Source of the DNA: Palsa-504 sp963767565
GTDB taxonomy: Bacteria; Actinomycetota; Actinomycetes; Streptosporangiales; Streptosporangiaceae
Assembly: GCA_963767565.1 (NCBI GenBank)
Contig: CAVYEG010000014.1
Span: 83,664-147,663, forward strand
Direction of reading: 5' to 3'
Length of the DNA: 64,000 nt
Under the pieces are notes generated by a model. It worked only from the letters and a program-made list of their open reading frames with translations. It did no database searches and was not told where the DNA came from. Of this stretch, positions 1 to 8,770 are shown piece by piece. Each line of letters starts with the position of its first letter. Position 1 is the first letter of the stretch. A program made the position numbers and the translations under genes.

Positions 1-1340
1 TGATGGCGGTGAGCTGGTGCAGCCAGGCGGCCATGGTCGCGGCGAGCAGCGCGCCCCACATCCAGGCCAGGTTCACCTGGGGATATCCCGACGGGAGGTG
101 CCGGAGGGCGGCGCCGTGCTTGCTGTCGCGGAAGATGTTCTCCACTGTGGTGCGGTGCCGGTACCAGTGCTCGACGGCGGCTGCCTTGTCCGGGGCAGTC
201 ACGTCCAGGTTGGTCAAGATGAACGAGTAGGCGTAGATCGCCCCGGCACGGGCCAGCTCGGGGATCGGCAGGGCGCGCTGGTCCGGGTGCAGGGTGCGGC
301 GCCGCCGGGACCGCGGGTCGGCCGAGACCTGCCCGGGATCCAGCGCCACCCGGCGGATCAGCAGCCGGGTGTTCGCCGGCCACCAGTCCGGGCAGTACTC
401 CGTGACCGCGACCTGCGCATTGTCCATGTCAATGGCGTCATGCCAGTCGTCCTCGGCGATCCCGGCCAGCAGCCGCCACAGCGGCGCGATCCGCTTGGCG
501 CCGATCGCGAACGCGATCTTCTCGCCGTGGGCGGTGCGGGCCAGCTGCCCGGCGAAGTAGCCGGCGTCGGCGCGCATCGCCACCCGGCCCGACGCCCGTG
601 CCCGCTGCGGCAGGGCGGCCAGGGCACGGCGCAGCAGGTCCGGCGCGGTCGCGCGCGGGTCATCGGTCCCGTCGCCCAGGTCGGCGGCCAGCACGGTCTC
701 GGTCTCCGCCCAGCTGGCCACGTGCGGCCGCCCGACCCGCTGGCCCTGGTGGTTGTAGGCCACGCCGCGCTTCTTCCGGCCGTAGACCTCCACGTCGGTG
801 GTGTCCAGGTCGATCGTGACCGGCCCATCGGCCAGCGCCGCCGACCGCTCCGCGGGCAGCATTGCCAGCATCCGTCCGGTCACCGCCGCCAGGCCGGTCT
901 CCACTGCCTGCCACTGCGCCGGGGTGATCCGCCGGGCCAGGCCCGCGGCGGTCGTGGACGCCAGTCCCGGCACCGGCGTGATCTGCTGCCCGGCCGCATC
1001 GGCGCGCTGGCGGTCCAGCCCGGTCAAGAAGTCCTCCCCGGCCAGCTGCGCCGCGGCCAGCCCGGCCAGCAGCTCCCCGGCCCCGAACCCGCGGTCCCGC
1101 TGCTTGATCGGGCCGACCGCCGCATCCAGCGTGCTGATCACGCCGAGCCGCCCGCACAGCTCGGTGATGGCGGCCAGGCCCGCGTTCGGCGTCAGCGCCT
1201 GATCCGGCGCGCCGATCCGCGGCTGCTGCCGCGATCTGCCCGCCCCGCTGCGTATCCTTTTCACCAGGTAGGTGCCTCTCCGCCTGAGATGACCATCATT
1301 TCGCAGCGATCATCATCCCAGGTCAAAGGGGCACCTATCG
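1..1340 (-). mobile_element. Partial IS1380-type insertion sequence (right part)
   Basis: The transposase gene plus about 75 bases upstream of it. An 8-base inverted pair, TAGGTGCC at 1269-1276 and GGCACCTA at 1330-1337, brackets the region between the transposase start and the flanking mannosyltransferase gene. It may mark the element end or a hairpin that limits read-through. The true terminal repeats and target duplication cannot be set because the other end is outside the window. Confidence 0.6.
2..1264 (-). CDS. IS1380-family DDE transposase, C-terminus cut by window edge
   Basis: Reading the minus strand from the GTG at 1264, one open frame of about 421 codons runs off the left edge. 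It encodes a transposase that would catalyse cut-and-paste movement of its insertion sequence. The three acidic DDE regions are visible: IDLDTTDVEVYGRKKRG near residue 145, MRADAGYFAG near residue 225, and YRHRTTVENIFRDSKHG near residue 380. This spacing and the R..VEN.FRD.K signature match the IS1380 family. The N-terminal LCGRLGVISTLDAAV stretch also fits. The stop codon lies outside the window. The gene is adjacent to, and unrelated to, the mannosyltransferase gene. Family assignment is confident; whether the copy is active is unknown. Confidence 0.88.
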   Translation of the reverse strand, partial: MKRIRSGAGRSRQQPRIGAPDQALTPNAGLAAITELCGRLGVISTLDAAVGPIKQRDRGFGAGELLAGLAAAQLAGEDFLTGLDRQRADAAGQQITPVPGLASTTAAGLARRITPAQWQAVETGLAAVTGRMLAMLPAERSAALADGPVTIDLDTTDVEVYGRKKRGVAYNHQGQRVGRPHVASWAETETVLAADLGDGTDDPRATAPDLLRRALAALPQRARASGRVAMRADAGYFAGQLARTAHGEKIAFAIGAKRIAPLWRLLAGIAEDDWHDAIDMDNAQVAVTEYCPDWWPANTRLLIRRVALDPGQVSADPRSRRRRTLHPDQRALPIPELARAGAIYAYSFILTNLDVTAPDKAAAVEHWYRHRTTVENIFRDSKHGAALRHLPSGYPQVNLAWMWGALLAATMAAWLHQLTAI

Positions 1341-1382
1341 GCATTTGCGCCGCCGTGTCACCGACCTACTCGCGGATTCGGG

Positions 1383-3005
1383 TCAGATCCAGCCCTTGCC
1401 CACCCGGTACCACATGTGGCTGAGCCAGTCCGAGTAAGGGATGACCTTGCCGGCCAGGACCGAATAGAAGTACCAGAACATCAGCAGGGCGCACAGCACG
1501 TACGCGCCCACGATCCCGGCCCCGATGGACCGGCGCCTGATGCTGGCCGTGGCGGGCCCGAGGATCAGCCCCAGGCACAACACCAGCGACAAGATCAGGA
1601 ACGGCTCGAACTCCAGCGCGTAGTAGTAGAACTTGGTCCTGCCCACCAGCGGGAACCACGGTCCCCAGCCGGCCAGCACGCCGAGCAGCACCGCGCCGGG
1701 CCGCCAGTCCCGGTGCAGCAGCCACCAGCCCAGGCAGAAGATCAGGGCCAAGATGGAGCCCCACCAGATGGCCGGGGTGCCGAGGGCCAGCACTTCGGAG
1801 GACCACTCGGAGCCGCTGTAGGTGGTCGGGCAGGTGTGCACGGCCGTCGGCCCGGTGTAGCACTGGTAGTAGAAGGCGACCGGCCTGGTCATCAGCAGCC
1901 AGTCCCAGGGCTGGGACTCATACGGATGCCGGGAGGTCAGGCCCAGGCCGAAGGTGATGGCCTCCAGGTGGTACTCGTACAGCGAGTACAGCGCCGAGAT
2001 GACCGGGGTGGTCACGCCGTGCGCCTGGGCGTATTGCCGGTCGAAGCCGGTGCTGGTCAGCAGCCAGTTGCTCCAGGTGGCCACGTAGGTCACCAGCGGG
2101 ATGACGAGGAACGTCAGCGGCAGCAGCAGGGCCTCGCGGAACGCGCCGCGGACGAACCGGGACAGGCCCGCGGCCCGGCGGGCCCCGATGTCCCAGGCGA
2201 TGACCAGCGCGCCGAAGCCGACGATGTACCAGGCCGCGATCCACTTGGTGCTCACGGCCAGGCCGAGAAAGACCCCGGCGATGACAAGCCACTTGCGCAG
2301 GCCGAGGAACGGCCCTGCGTCACCGCCCTGGCGGCGGGCCACGGCGTCGGCCAGCCGGGCCCGGGACTTGTCGCGGTCGATGAGAACGCAGCCGAACGCG
2401 GCCAGCACGAAGAACATCAGGAAGATGTCCAGGATGCCGGTCCGCGACAGCACGAACTCCAGGCCGTCCAGCGACATCAGCAGCCCGGCCATACAGCCGA
2501 GCAGCGTCGACCTGGTCATCCGCCGGGCGATGCGGCACATCAGCAGGATGGCCAGCGAGCCGAACACGGCGCTGGAGAACCGCCAGCCGAACGAGTTCAG
2601 CCCGAACAGCCACTCGCCCACCGCGATGAGCTCCTTGCCGACCTCCGGCTGGACCACGTACTCGGCGCAGCCGCTGCCGGGGCAGGGCTGGAAGATGTTG
2701 GTGTGCCCGGCGATGATCAGCGCGTTGGCGTTGCCGACCGGGTTCCATTCCACACCGTGCTGCAGGATGCTCCAGGCGTCCTTGGCGTAGTAGGTCTCAT
2801 CGAAGACGATGGCGTCCGGTACCCGCAGCCGGTTGAAGCGCAGGAAGGCCCCGAACGCGGTGACCAGCAGCGGGCCCAGCCACCCCCACGGCCGGTCGTC
2901 AGGCATCGGCGCGACCAGCCGGGCGCGCAGCACCGCCAGCCGGCTGGCCTCGTCGGGGCCGGGCATGGCCGCGACGTCAGCCTCGGTTCCCATCATCGCG
3001 CACAT
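1383..3005 (-). CDS. pmt: Protein O-mannosyltransferase (dolichyl-phosphate-mannose:protein mannosyltransferase)
   Basis: A 540-residue integral membrane glycosyltransferase (GT39, GT-C fold). It would transfer mannose from polyprenyl-phosphate mannose to Ser/Thr of exported proteins at the outer face of the membrane. The N-terminal catalytic acidic pair sits in FDETYYAKDAW (residues 68-78), as in the PMT family. About ten hydrophobic segments follow, and the C-terminal GRTKFYYYALEFEPF loop is typical of actinobacterial Pmt. It is divergent from rsmI, the arrangement known in mycobacteria (Rv1002c/Rv1003). The GT2 at 5741 would make its lipid-linked donor. The start is ATG at 3005; internal ATGs at residues 4 and 5 are possible alternatives. 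Confidence 0.93.
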   Translation of the reverse strand: MCAMMGTEADVAAMPGPDEASRLAVLRARLVAPMPDDRPWGWLGPLLVTAFGAFLRFNRLRVPDAIVFDETYYAKDAWSILQHGVEWNPVGNANALIIAGHTNIFQPCPGSGCAEYVVQPEVGKELIAVGEWLFGLNSFGWRFSSAVFGSLAILLMCRIARRMTRSTLLGCMAGLLMSLDGLEFVLSRTGILDIFLMFFVLAAFGCVLIDRDKSRARLADAVARRQGGDAGPFLGLRKWLVIAGVFLGLAVSTKWIAAWYIVGFGALVIAWDIGARRAAGLSRFVRGAFREALLLPLTFLVIPLVTYVATWSNWLLTSTGFDRQYAQAHGVTTPVISALYSLYEYHLEAITFGLGLTSRHPYESQPWDWLLMTRPVAFYYQCYTGPTAVHTCPTTYSGSEWSSEVLALGTPAIWWGSILALIFCLGWWLLHRDWRPGAVLLGVLAGWGPWFPLVGRTKFYYYALEFEPFLILSLVLCLGLILGPATASIRRRSIGAGIVGAYVLCALLMFWYFYSVLAGKVIPYSDWLSHMWYRVGKGWI

Positions 3006-3006
3006 G

Positions 3007-3140
3007 CTACTGCCCCTCGGGCCCAGGCGCGCGGGGCCGCCGGGATCAAGCTACTGCCCCGCGGACCGATGGGGCGCGGGGCCCCCGGGATCGAGCTACT
3101 GCCCCGCGGACCGATGGGGCGCGGGGCCCCCGGGATCGAG
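3007..3140. repeat. Three tandem 44-45 bp units in the pmt-rsmI divergent promoter gap
   Basis: Units run 3007-3050 (44 bp, diverged), 3051-3095 and 3096-3140 (45 bp each, identical to one another). The array fills the whole divergent gap. The end of the last unit (GAG) forms part of the rsmI ribosome binding site GAGGAG at 3138-3143. Promoters for both genes must lie inside or be shared with the repeats. Confidence 0.9.
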
Positions 3141-3153
3141 GAGAATGCTCCCC

Positions 3154-4002
3154 ATGGCAGGACGCGAGCAGGACACCGCCGGCGTGCTGAGGCTGGCCGC
3201 GGTCCCGATCGGCCGCCCCGAGGACGCGTCGTCCCGGCTGGCCGCCGAACTGGCCCGGGCCACCCTGATCGCCGCCGAGGACACCCGCCGAGTCCGCTGG
3301 CTGGCGGCCAGCCTGGGCCTCGAGCTGCGGGGCCGGGTGGTCTCCTACTTTGACGCGAACGAGACCCGCCGCACTCCCGGGCTGCTGGCCGAACTGCAGG
3401 CCGGCCAGGACGTGCTGCTGGTCACCGACGCGGGTACGCCGGGAATCAGCGATCCCGGCTACCGGCTGGTGGCCGCGGCGGCCGCGGCGGGCATCACGAT
3501 CACCGCACTGCCCGGTCCGTCCGCGGTGACCACCGCGCTGGCCGTGTCCGGGCTGCCGACCGACCGGTTCTCCTTCGAGGGATTCCCGCCCCGGCGGGCG
3601 GGCGAGCGCGGCCGGCGCTTCGCCGAGCTGGCCGCCGACCGCCGCACCCAGGTGTACTTCGAGTCCGGCCGCAGGCTGGCCGCCACCCTGGCCGAGCTGG
3701 TCACCAGCCACGGCGAGGACCGGCAGGGCGTGGTGTGCCGGGAGCTGACCAAGACGCACGAGGAGATCGTGCGCGGCACCCTGGCCGAGCTGGCCGCCTG
3801 GGCGGCCGGTTCGGGCGGCGGCTCAGGCACCGTCCGCGGCGAGATTACGCTCGTCGTCGCCGGCACCGGCCGGACCCGCGCCGCCGGCCGCCGGAGCCGC
3901 GACCTCGCTGACCCGGCCGCGCTCGCCGACCCGGACGGCCCCGGCAGCATCGCGCCGTGCCCCGGCAGCATCGCGCCGCAGCCCGGAACCCTCGCGCCGT
4001 AG
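3154..4002 (+). CDS. rsmI: 16S rRNA (cytidine-1402-2'-O)-methyltransferase
   Basis: A 282-residue SAM-dependent enzyme of the tetrapyrrole-methylase fold that 2'-O-methylates C1402 in the 30S decoding centre. Family motifs visible: AAEDTRR, LVTDAGTPGISDPGYR, ALPGPSAVTTAL, FEGFPPRR and CRELTKTHEE. ATG 3154 is chosen because GAGGAG at 3138-3143 lies 10 bases upstream; the in-frame ATG at 3145 is only 1 base from it. The last 30 or so residues are not part of the family. They are a 7-residue repeat (PGSIAPC, PGSIAPQ, PGTLAP) encoded by a 21-base minisatellite that continues past the stop and overlaps the convergent gene. Confidence 0.95.
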   Translation: MAGREQDTAGVLRLAAVPIGRPEDASSRLAAELARATLIAAEDTRRVRWLAASLGLELRGRVVSYFDANETRRTPGLLAELQAGQDVLLVTDAGTPGISDPGYRLVAAAAAAGITITALPGPSAVTTALAVSGLPTDRFSFEGFPPRRAGERGRRFAELAADRRTQVYFESGRRLAATLAELVTSHGEDRQGVVCRELTKTHEEIVRGTLAELAAWAAGSGGGSGTVRGEITLVVAGTGRTRAAGRRSRDLADPAALADPDGPGSIAPCPGSIAPQPGTLAP

Positions 4003-5592
4003 CCCGGCACCGCCACGCCGCGACCCGGCGCCCTCGCGCCGTAGCCCGGCACCGCCACGCCGCGACCCGGCGCCCTCGCGCCGCAGCCCGCCGGCTAGCC
4101 GCCGCAGCACGCTGCCGCCCGCGGTGCCCGGGCTGAAGGCCATGACCGCCGCCAGGCAGGCGAACGGCACGGCCGGCAGCACGTACCGGTAGTCGAACTC
4201 GGCGGTGGCCGCCGGGATGACGATCAGCGCGAAGGAAATGGCCCAGGGCAGCAGCGCCTCGCCGCCCAGCCGCCGCCAGGCCAGCAGGATGCCGCCCAGC
4301 CCGGTCAGCAGGATGAGCCCGTAGACGCTGCCGGGCAGCCAGACGTACCGCTGGTAGCCGCGGATGATGTTGGCGAACGGCGCCACCACCTGGGTCAGCG
4401 GGTTGCCCTGCACGTAGGCGGCCGCGTAGGAGCCGTACTTACCCAGGCTGGCGTCATCCCAGGTCGGGATGGCCAGCGAGCGGTAGCCGAACAGGTACTC
4501 GTCATACGTGGCCGCCTGCGGGAACTTCACCCGCTTCCAGCCGAACACCCGCCAGGTGTCGTCGAGCACCGCCTGCGCATAGGCCGCCGGCTGCGACTCG
4601 ATGGCGGTGATGGCGAAGCTCTCGGCCAGCTGGTTGGGTCCCGGCGAGAACTTCGGCGACGGGAACCGGTCCAGCGGTGACTGCGAGGTCCAGATGTAGG
4701 CCTGCGCGATCGGCCGCTTCGCCGGCGGCACCGTGGTGCACAGCCCGAGCTCGTCGGCGGGCAGCCGCATCTTGGCGCACTCGGCGAACGTCATCACCCG
4801 GGAGTACAGGAACACGCCGGTGGCGTCGCTCATCGCGAACTGCCCGTGCTCCGCATCAAACAGCCCCGCGTACCCGAACACCGGGATCAGGCACACCCCG
4901 ATGGCGGCCGCCACCTTCCGCCAGCTGAACCGCCTGATGATCATGTAGATCGCGAACAGCGCCAGCAGCGGCAGCCCGATCGAGCGCAGCACGGCCCCGA
5001 TGCCGAGCAGCGCGCCGATGCCCGCACACCGGCGAGCCGAAGGGCCGGCCGGATCCCACAGCAGCAGCGTGGTGGCCAGCGTGAGCACGAACAGGAACGG
5101 CACGTCGGACAGGACCAGGTGCTCGAGCTGGATCTCGAACCCGTCGTACAGCACCGGGACGGTGGCCAGCGTGGCCAGCCAGGCCCCGGCGCCGTACCGG
5201 TGCCTGGCCAGGGCGTAGATCATGACCGCCACGGCCAGGCCCATCAGGTGTTGCAGAATCGTTACCAGGGCGTAGCTGTGCAGGGGTTGCAGGATCTTCA
5301 GCCAGATGGAGTACTCGGACACGCGGGTCGGGTCGAGATTGAAGTGCACCGTGTTCTGCACGTACTCGAACGAGTCGTTGAACCAGGCCTGCCACCGGTA
5401 CCCGAGCTCGGCGTCCACTCGCAGCAGCACGGCCGGAGTGAGCACGATGATGAACAGCCGGTGCCCGGACCACGTGCGGGCGGCCAGCGCGCGCGCCCGC
5501 TCCCGGCGGGAACCGGCCGAACCGGCCGAACCGGCCCCCCGGCCGGGTCCTGCTCGCTGCGCCGATGGCACGCGCGAGGCGGCCTCAGGCAT
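3823..5592 (-). CDS. GT-C-like membrane glycosyltransferase/mannosyltransferase, uncharacterised
   Basis: A 589-residue multi-pass membrane protein with about ten hydrophobic segments. The first extracytoplasmic loop carries WFNDSFEY (residues 71-77), placed like the acidic motif of lipid-carrier-dependent GT-C enzymes. Large loops with KFSPGPNQLAESFA and EYLFGYRS follow. I recognise the fold class, not the substrate. A protein or glycolipid glycosyltransferase using polyprenyl-phosphate sugar is likely, given the neighbouring pmt and DPM-synthase-like gene. ATG 5592 is taken as the start. The last 80 or so residues are an Arg/Gly/Ala-rich repeat (RREGAGSRRGGAGL) that overlaps the 3' end of rsmI by 180 bases on the opposite strand. 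Confidence 0.75.
   Translation of the reverse strand: MPEAASRVPSAQRAGPGRGAGSAGSAGSRRERARALAARTWSGHRLFIIVLTPAVLLRVDAELGYRWQAWFNDSFEYVQNTVHFNLDPTRVSEYSIWLKILQPLHSYALVTILQHLMGLAVAVMIYALARHRYGAGAWLATLATVPVLYDGFEIQLEHLVLSDVPFLFVLTLATTLLLWDPAGPSARRCAGIGALLGIGAVLRSIGLPLLALFAIYMIIRRFSWRKVAAAIGVCLIPVFGYAGLFDAEHGQFAMSDATGVFLYSRVMTFAECAKMRLPADELGLCTTVPPAKRPIAQAYIWTSQSPLDRFPSPKFSPGPNQLAESFAITAIESQPAAYAQAVLDDTWRVFGWKRVKFPQAATYDEYLFGYRSLAIPTWDDASLGKYGSYAAAYVQGNPLTQVVAPFANIIRGYQRYVWLPGSVYGLILLTGLGGILLAWRRLGGEALLPWAISFALIVIPAATAEFDYRYVLPAVPFACLAAVMAFSPGTAGGSVLRRLAGGLRREGAGSRRGGAGLRREGAGSRRGGAGLRREGSGLRRDAAGARRDAAGAVRVGERGRVSEVAAPAAGGAGPAGAGDDERNLAADGA
3939..4095. repeat. 21/42-bp minisatellite coding on both strands at the rsmI 3' end
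   Basis: About seven 21-base units. Two of the larger 42-base periods are identical (3994-4035 and 4036-4077), and both contain the CCGTAG of the rsmI stop codon. On the plus strand the array encodes the Pro/Ala tail of RsmI and its stop; on the minus strand it encodes the Arg/Gly tail of the convergent glycosyltransferase. Confidence 0.9.
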
Positions 5593-5740
5593 TACCCTCA
5601 ACCCGTACCCTCCTGTGCTGGGCTGACATCCCCGACGTTGAACTATCGGCCGGTCCTGAGCGTTCCCTCGCCTACGGTAGTACGGGGCGCGACCGGGACT
5701 GGCCCAAAGCGGCCACCTCAACCACCTCAAAGGAGAAGAC

Positions 5741-6967
5741 GTGGAGCTGACCGTGGTCATGCCGTGCCTCAACGAGGCGGAGACCGTGGCGACGTGTGTC
5801 CGCAAGGCTATCGGCTTCCTGGAAACGAGCGGCATCAGCGGCGAGGTGCTGGTCGCCGACAACGGCAGCACCGACGGCAGCCAGGCGCTGGCCACCGAGG
5901 CCGGGGCGCGGGTCGTGCCGATCAGCGACAAGGGCTACGGCAACGCCCTGATGGGCGGGATCGTCGCCGCCCGCGGCAAGTACATCATCATGGGCGACGC
6001 CGACGACAGCTACGACTTCACCAACCTGATGCCCTTCGTCGACGAACTACGCAAGGGCGCCGACCTGGTCATGGGCAACCGGTTCGCGGGCGGCATCGCC
6101 CCGGGCGCGATGCCGCCGCTGCACAGGTACCTCGGCAACCCGGTGCTGAGCTTCATCGGGCGGCTGTTCTTCCGCAGCAAGATCGGCGACTTCCACTGCG
6201 GGCTGCGCGGCTTCAACCGGGACAGCGTGATGGCGCTGAACCTGCAGGCCACCGGGATGGAGTTCGCCAGCGAGCTGGTGGTCAAGGCCGCGCTGTACGG
6301 CCAGCACGTGACCGAGGTGCCGACCACGCTGGCCAAGGACGGCCGGAGCCGGCCGCCGCACCTGCACACCTGGCGGGACGGCTGGCGCCACCTGCGGTTC
6401 CTGCTGCTGTTCAGCCCGCGCTGGCTGTTCTTCCTGCCAGGCCTGGCGCTGCTGATCGCGGGCCTGATCGTCGGCGCGGTGGTGGTGCCGCACCCGTTCA
6501 AGTGGGGCTCGATCACGTTTGACGTGGACACCCTGGTCGCCGCGTCGGCCGCGGTGGTGATCGGCTTCCAGTCGGTGCTGTTCTCGCTGTTTACCCAGGT
6601 CTACGCCGGCTCCGAGGGCTTCTTGCCCAAGGAGCCCCGGATCACCCGGCTGCTGGAGAAGCTCAGCCTGGAACGCGGCTTGATCCTCGGCGCGCTGATC
6701 GGCCTCGCGGGCCTGGCGGGACTGATCTTCTCGGTGCTGTACTGGCACGGACAGGGCTTCCACAACCTCAACTACGAGCACTCGCTGCGGCTGATGATCC
6801 CCTCGGTGACCGCGCTGATGGTGAGCTGCCAGGTGATCCTGGGCACGTTCTTCCTGTCGATCCTGGGCATCAAGCACACGCGTCACCCGGTGACCGTCTC
6901 GGCACCGTCCGTCCCCGATGCCGGGGTAAACCACGTGGAGCAGCCGGCCGCTGCCCCTAGGCTTTAA
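5741..6967 (+). CDS. DPM-synthase-like family 2 glycosyltransferase with four C-terminal membrane helices
   Basis: A 408-residue protein. Residues 1-215 are a GT-A domain with VVMPCLNEAETV, VADNGSTDGS and the metal-binding GDADDSYDF (residues 85-93). Hydrophobic helices lie near 218-250, 264-287, 312-334 and 350-376. It probably loads a sugar from a nucleotide donor onto polyprenyl phosphate, giving the donor for the GT-C enzymes beside it. GTG 5741 is supported by AAAGGAG at 5729-5735, 5 bases upstream. It is divergent from the GT-C gene across a 148-base promoter gap. metG starts 3 bases after its stop but seems to have its own promoter. Confidence 0.88.
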   Translation: MELTVVMPCLNEAETVATCVRKAIGFLETSGISGEVLVADNGSTDGSQALATEAGARVVPISDKGYGNALMGGIVAARGKYIIMGDADDSYDFTNLMPFVDELRKGADLVMGNRFAGGIAPGAMPPLHRYLGNPVLSFIGRLFFRSKIGDFHCGLRGFNRDSVMALNLQATGMEFASELVVKAALYGQHVTEVPTTLAKDGRSRPPHLHTWRDGWRHLRFLLLFSPRWLFFLPGLALLIAGLIVGAVVVPHPFKWGSITFDVDTLVAASAAVVIGFQSVLFSLFTQVYAGSEGFLPKEPRITRLLEKLSLERGLILGALIGLAGLAGLIFSVLYWHGQGFHNLNYEHSLRLMIPSVTALMVSCQVILGTFFLSILGIKHTRHPVTVSAPSVPDAGVNHVEQPAAAPRL

Positions 6968-6970
6968 CCC
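6958..6970 (+). promoter_or_regulatory. Candidate leaderless promoter for metG
   Basis: TAGGCT (6958-6963) fits the actinobacterial -10 pattern TANNNT and lies 7 bases before the metG ATG. No Shine-Dalgarno sequence precedes that ATG, so transcription would begin at the start codon. The -35 region is weak (around 6935). Inference from sequence only. Confidence 0.5.
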
Positions 6971-8770
6971 ATGCGCAACATCCTGTCTGCTCCGGCCTGG
7001 CCGTACGCGAACGGCCCTCGTCACATCGGGCACGTCTCCGGCTTCGGGCTGCCCTGCGACATGTTCAGCCGGTACCAGCGGATGGCGGGCAACCGGGTGC
7101 TGATGGTCAGCGGCACCGACGAGCACGGCACCCCGATCCAGGTCCAGGCCGACGCCGAGGGCGTCACCGCCCGGGCCCTGGCCGACCGCTACAACCGGGT
7201 CATCGTCGACGACCTGACCAGCCTGGGCATGACCTACGACCTGTTCACCCGGACCACCACGCTCAACCACTACGCGGTCACCCAGGAGATCTTCACCCGC
7301 CTGCTGGAAAACGGCTACATCTTCCCCAAGGTCACGCTGGGCGCGATCTCGCCGTCCACCGGCCGCACCCTGCCCGACCGCTACATCGAGGGCACCTGCC
7401 CGATCTGCGGGTTCCCCAGCGCGCGCGGCGACCAGTGCGACAACTGCGGCAACCAGCTCGACCCGGCCGACCTGATCAACCCCAGGTCCAGGATCAACGG
7501 GGAGACGCCGGTCTTCGCCGAGACCGAGCACTACTTCCTCGACCTGCCCGCGTTCGCCGAGGTGCTGGGCAGCTGGCTGCAGGCCAAGGCCGGTCACTGG
7601 CGCCCGAACGTGCTCAAGTTCTCCCTCAATCTCCTCGATGACCTGCAGCCCCGGGCCATCACCAGGGACCTGGACTGGGGCGTGCCGGTGCCGCTGGACG
7701 GCTGGCGGGACCGGCCGGACAAGCGGATCTACGTCTGGTTCGACGCCGTGATCGGCTACCTGTCCGCCTCGATCGAGTGGGCCAGGCGCAGCGGCGACCC
7801 GGACGCCTGGCGGGCCTGGTGGAACGACCCGGACGCCGAGGCCTATTACTTCATGGGCAAGGACAACATCGTCTTCCACGCCGAGATCTGGCCGGCCATG
7901 CTGCTCGGCTACAACGGCCAGGGCGCCAAGGGCGGGACGCCGGGCCCGCTCGGCACGCTGAACCTGCCGTCGGAGGTGGTCTCCAGCGAGTATCTGACCA
8001 TGGAGGGCCGCAAGTTCTCCTCCTCCCGGGCGGTGGTCATCTACGTCCGCGACTTCCTGGCCCGGTACGACGTGGACGCGCTGCGCTACTACGTGGCCAT
8101 CGCCGGGCCGGAGAACCAGGACACCGACTTCACCTGGAGCGAGTTCGTCCGGCGCAACAACGACGAGCTGGTCGCCACCTGGGGCAACCTGGTCAACCGG
8201 GCGGTCTCGTTCGCGGCCCGCAACATCGGCGAGATCCCCGAGCCGGGCCACCTGACCGACCTGGACCAGGACCTGCTGGCCCGGTCCCGCCAGTCGTTCG
8301 GCACGGTCGGCGAGCACCTGGGCCGGTCCCGGTTCAAGCTGGCCATCACCGAGGCCATGCGCACGGTGGCCGAGGCCAACAAGTACTTCTCCGAGCAGGC
8401 CCCGTGGAAGCTGCGCGAATCGGACCCGGACCGGATGCGCACCGTGCTGCACGTGGCCCTGCAGCTGGTCGACGACGCCAAGACGCTGCTCACCCCGTTC
8501 CTGCCCCGCTCGTCGGAGCAGGTGCACCAGATGCTCCATGATCAACCACCGGGCGGCGCCAGGACCTGGTCGGACATGCCCCGGGTCGAGGAGGTCGACG
8601 AGGCGGGCGGCCCGTCCTACCCGGTCATCACCGGCCGCTACGACGCCGCGGCCCGCTGGGCCTCGGTGCCGCTGCGGCCCGGCACCCCGCTGGCCCCGCC
8701 GACCCCCCTGTTCGCCAAGCTGGACACCGCGGTGGTCGACGAGGAACTTGCCCGCCTCGGTGACCTCTGA
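6971..8770 (+). CDS. metG: Methionyl-tRNA synthetase
   Basis: A 599-residue class I aminoacyl-tRNA synthetase that charges tRNA-Met. HIGH is at residues 18-21, the KMSKS loop reads KFSSS at 348-352, and a zinc knuckle is formed by Cys143, Cys146, Cys156 and Cys159. The C-terminal helical anticodon-binding domain (WKLRESDPDRMRTVL) is present and there is no C-terminal tRNA-binding extension. It heads the conserved metG-tatD-rsmA-ispE series and overlaps the likely tatD start. No ribosome binding site is visible; the ATG appears leaderless. Confidence 0.97.
   Translation: MRNILSAPAWPYANGPRHIGHVSGFGLPCDMFSRYQRMAGNRVLMVSGTDEHGTPIQVQADAEGVTARALADRYNRVIVDDLTSLGMTYDLFTRTTTLNHYAVTQEIFTRLLENGYIFPKVTLGAISPSTGRTLPDRYIEGTCPICGFPSARGDQCDNCGNQLDPADLINPRSRINGETPVFAETEHYFLDLPAFAEVLGSWLQAKAGHWRPNVLKFSLNLLDDLQPRAITRDLDWGVPVPLDGWRDRPDKRIYVWFDAVIGYLSASIEWARRSGDPDAWRAWWNDPDAEAYYFMGKDNIVFHAEIWPAMLLGYNGQGAKGGTPGPLGTLNLPSEVVSSEYLTMEGRKFSSSRAVVIYVRDFLARYDVDALRYYVAIAGPENQDTDFTWSEFVRRNNDELVATWGNLVNRAVSFAARNIGEIPEPGHLTDLDQDLLARSRQSFGTVGEHLGRSRFKLAITEAMRTVAEANKYFSEQAPWKLRESDPDRMRTVLHVALQLVDDAKTLLTPFLPRSSEQVHQMLHDQPPGGARTWSDMPRVEEVDEAGGPSYPVITGRYDAAARWASVPLRPGTPLAPPTPLFAKLDTAVVDEELARLGDL

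Noticed and set aside
17..1423. Long plus-strand open frame of 468 codons
   Set aside because: It is the antisense shadow of the IS1380 transposase; the minus frame has clear DDE motifs, the plus frame has none.
6047..8545. 832-codon minus-strand open frame
   Set aside because: Antisense of the GT2 and metG genes, no family features.
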